Source: Trema orientale | Taxonomy: Eukaryota; Streptophyta; Magnoliopsida; Rosales; Cannabaceae | Direction: 5' to 3' | DNA length: 64,000 nt | Assembly: GCA_002914845.1 (NCBI GenBank) | Contig: JXTC01000058.1 | Coordinates: 614,730-678,729, forward strand | Shown: positions 63,908 to 64,000 of the stretch, one piece after another | How positions within the stretch are numbered: the first letter of the stretch is position 1 | Layout: each line of letters starts with the position of its first letter | Program-made: the position numbers and the translations under genes | The notes under the pieces: model-generated | Told to the model about the DNA's origin: nothing | Seen by the model: only the letters and a program-made list of their open reading frames with translations | Databases searched by the model: none

Positions 63908-64000
63908 TGTTGGGATATTTGTCCTAAAAAGCATATTTTCAATTATACCCTTTGAGTATAAACAACTTTCTCTTATATGCAATTATGATATTTGCTAGAT
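63908..64000 (+). mobile_element. Possible 5' end of an LTR retrotransposon LTR (truncated by window)
   Basis: TGTTGGGATATTTGTCCTAA resembles the start of plant Copia LTRs (TGTTGG..., then TGTCCTAAAA). Only 93 bases are visible, so the LTR end, internal region and target duplication cannot be checked. Confidence 0.35.

Overview
The window is plant nuclear DNA, most likely from a core eudicot. Genes are split by GT-AG introns, the spacers are AT-rich, the protein families are plant-specific, and the spacers carry class II transposons and MITEs. I cannot name the species. There is one ambiguous base at 1911.

Layout, left to right: (1) <1-1186 minus, the 5' part of a SAP-domain gene cut by the window edge. 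(2) 2634-5807 plus, a 13-exon plastid KASII-like condensing enzyme with unusual substitutions around its active site. (3) 6351-8080 minus, a complete 5-exon SEC22 R-SNARE. (4) 9.0-13.8 kb, no gene; decayed repeat-like DNA and one short ORF remnant. (5) 13778-23095, a 9.3-kb Mutator-like element (MULE) with ~360-380 bp terminal inverted repeats and a perfect 9-bp target duplication. It carries a decayed mudrA-type transposase reading inward from the right end and a small GRF-type zinc-finger gene reading inward from the left end. (6) 14295-18263, a decayed hAT element nested inside the first exon of that GRF gene. (7) 23.1-23.8 kb, a fold-back element made of short sub-repeats. (8) 24146-26351 plus, an ALKBH1-like Fe(II)/2-oxoglutarate dioxygenase. 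(9) 28173-30606 minus, a DUF936 protein. (10) 31943-38011 minus, a full-size ABCB transporter with a long unusual N-terminal extension. (11) 38.5-38.9 kb, two inverted copies of a palindromic ~171-bp MITE; a third copy lies at 58.4 kb. (12) 40911-50233 minus, a 10-exon CIP7-like gene. (13) 51.1-59.1 kb, a gene-poor AT-rich spacer. (14) 59184-60320 minus, a trihelix transcription factor. (15) 60.8-64.0 kb, spacer with microsatellites, tandem repeats and a possible LTR start at the right edge.

The host genes are ordinary unlinked housekeeping or regulatory genes (lipid synthesis, ER-Golgi SNARE, nucleic-acid demethylation, transport, light signalling, transcription) and do not form a pathway cluster. 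The most interesting structures are the MULE, whose two inward-facing genes recall the MuDR layout but with a GRF zinc-finger/transmembrane gene in the second position, the palindromic MITE family, and the divergent KASII-like enzyme. Exon boundaries were deduced by hand from splice signals, reading-frame continuity and family knowledge; no alignment or expression data were available.
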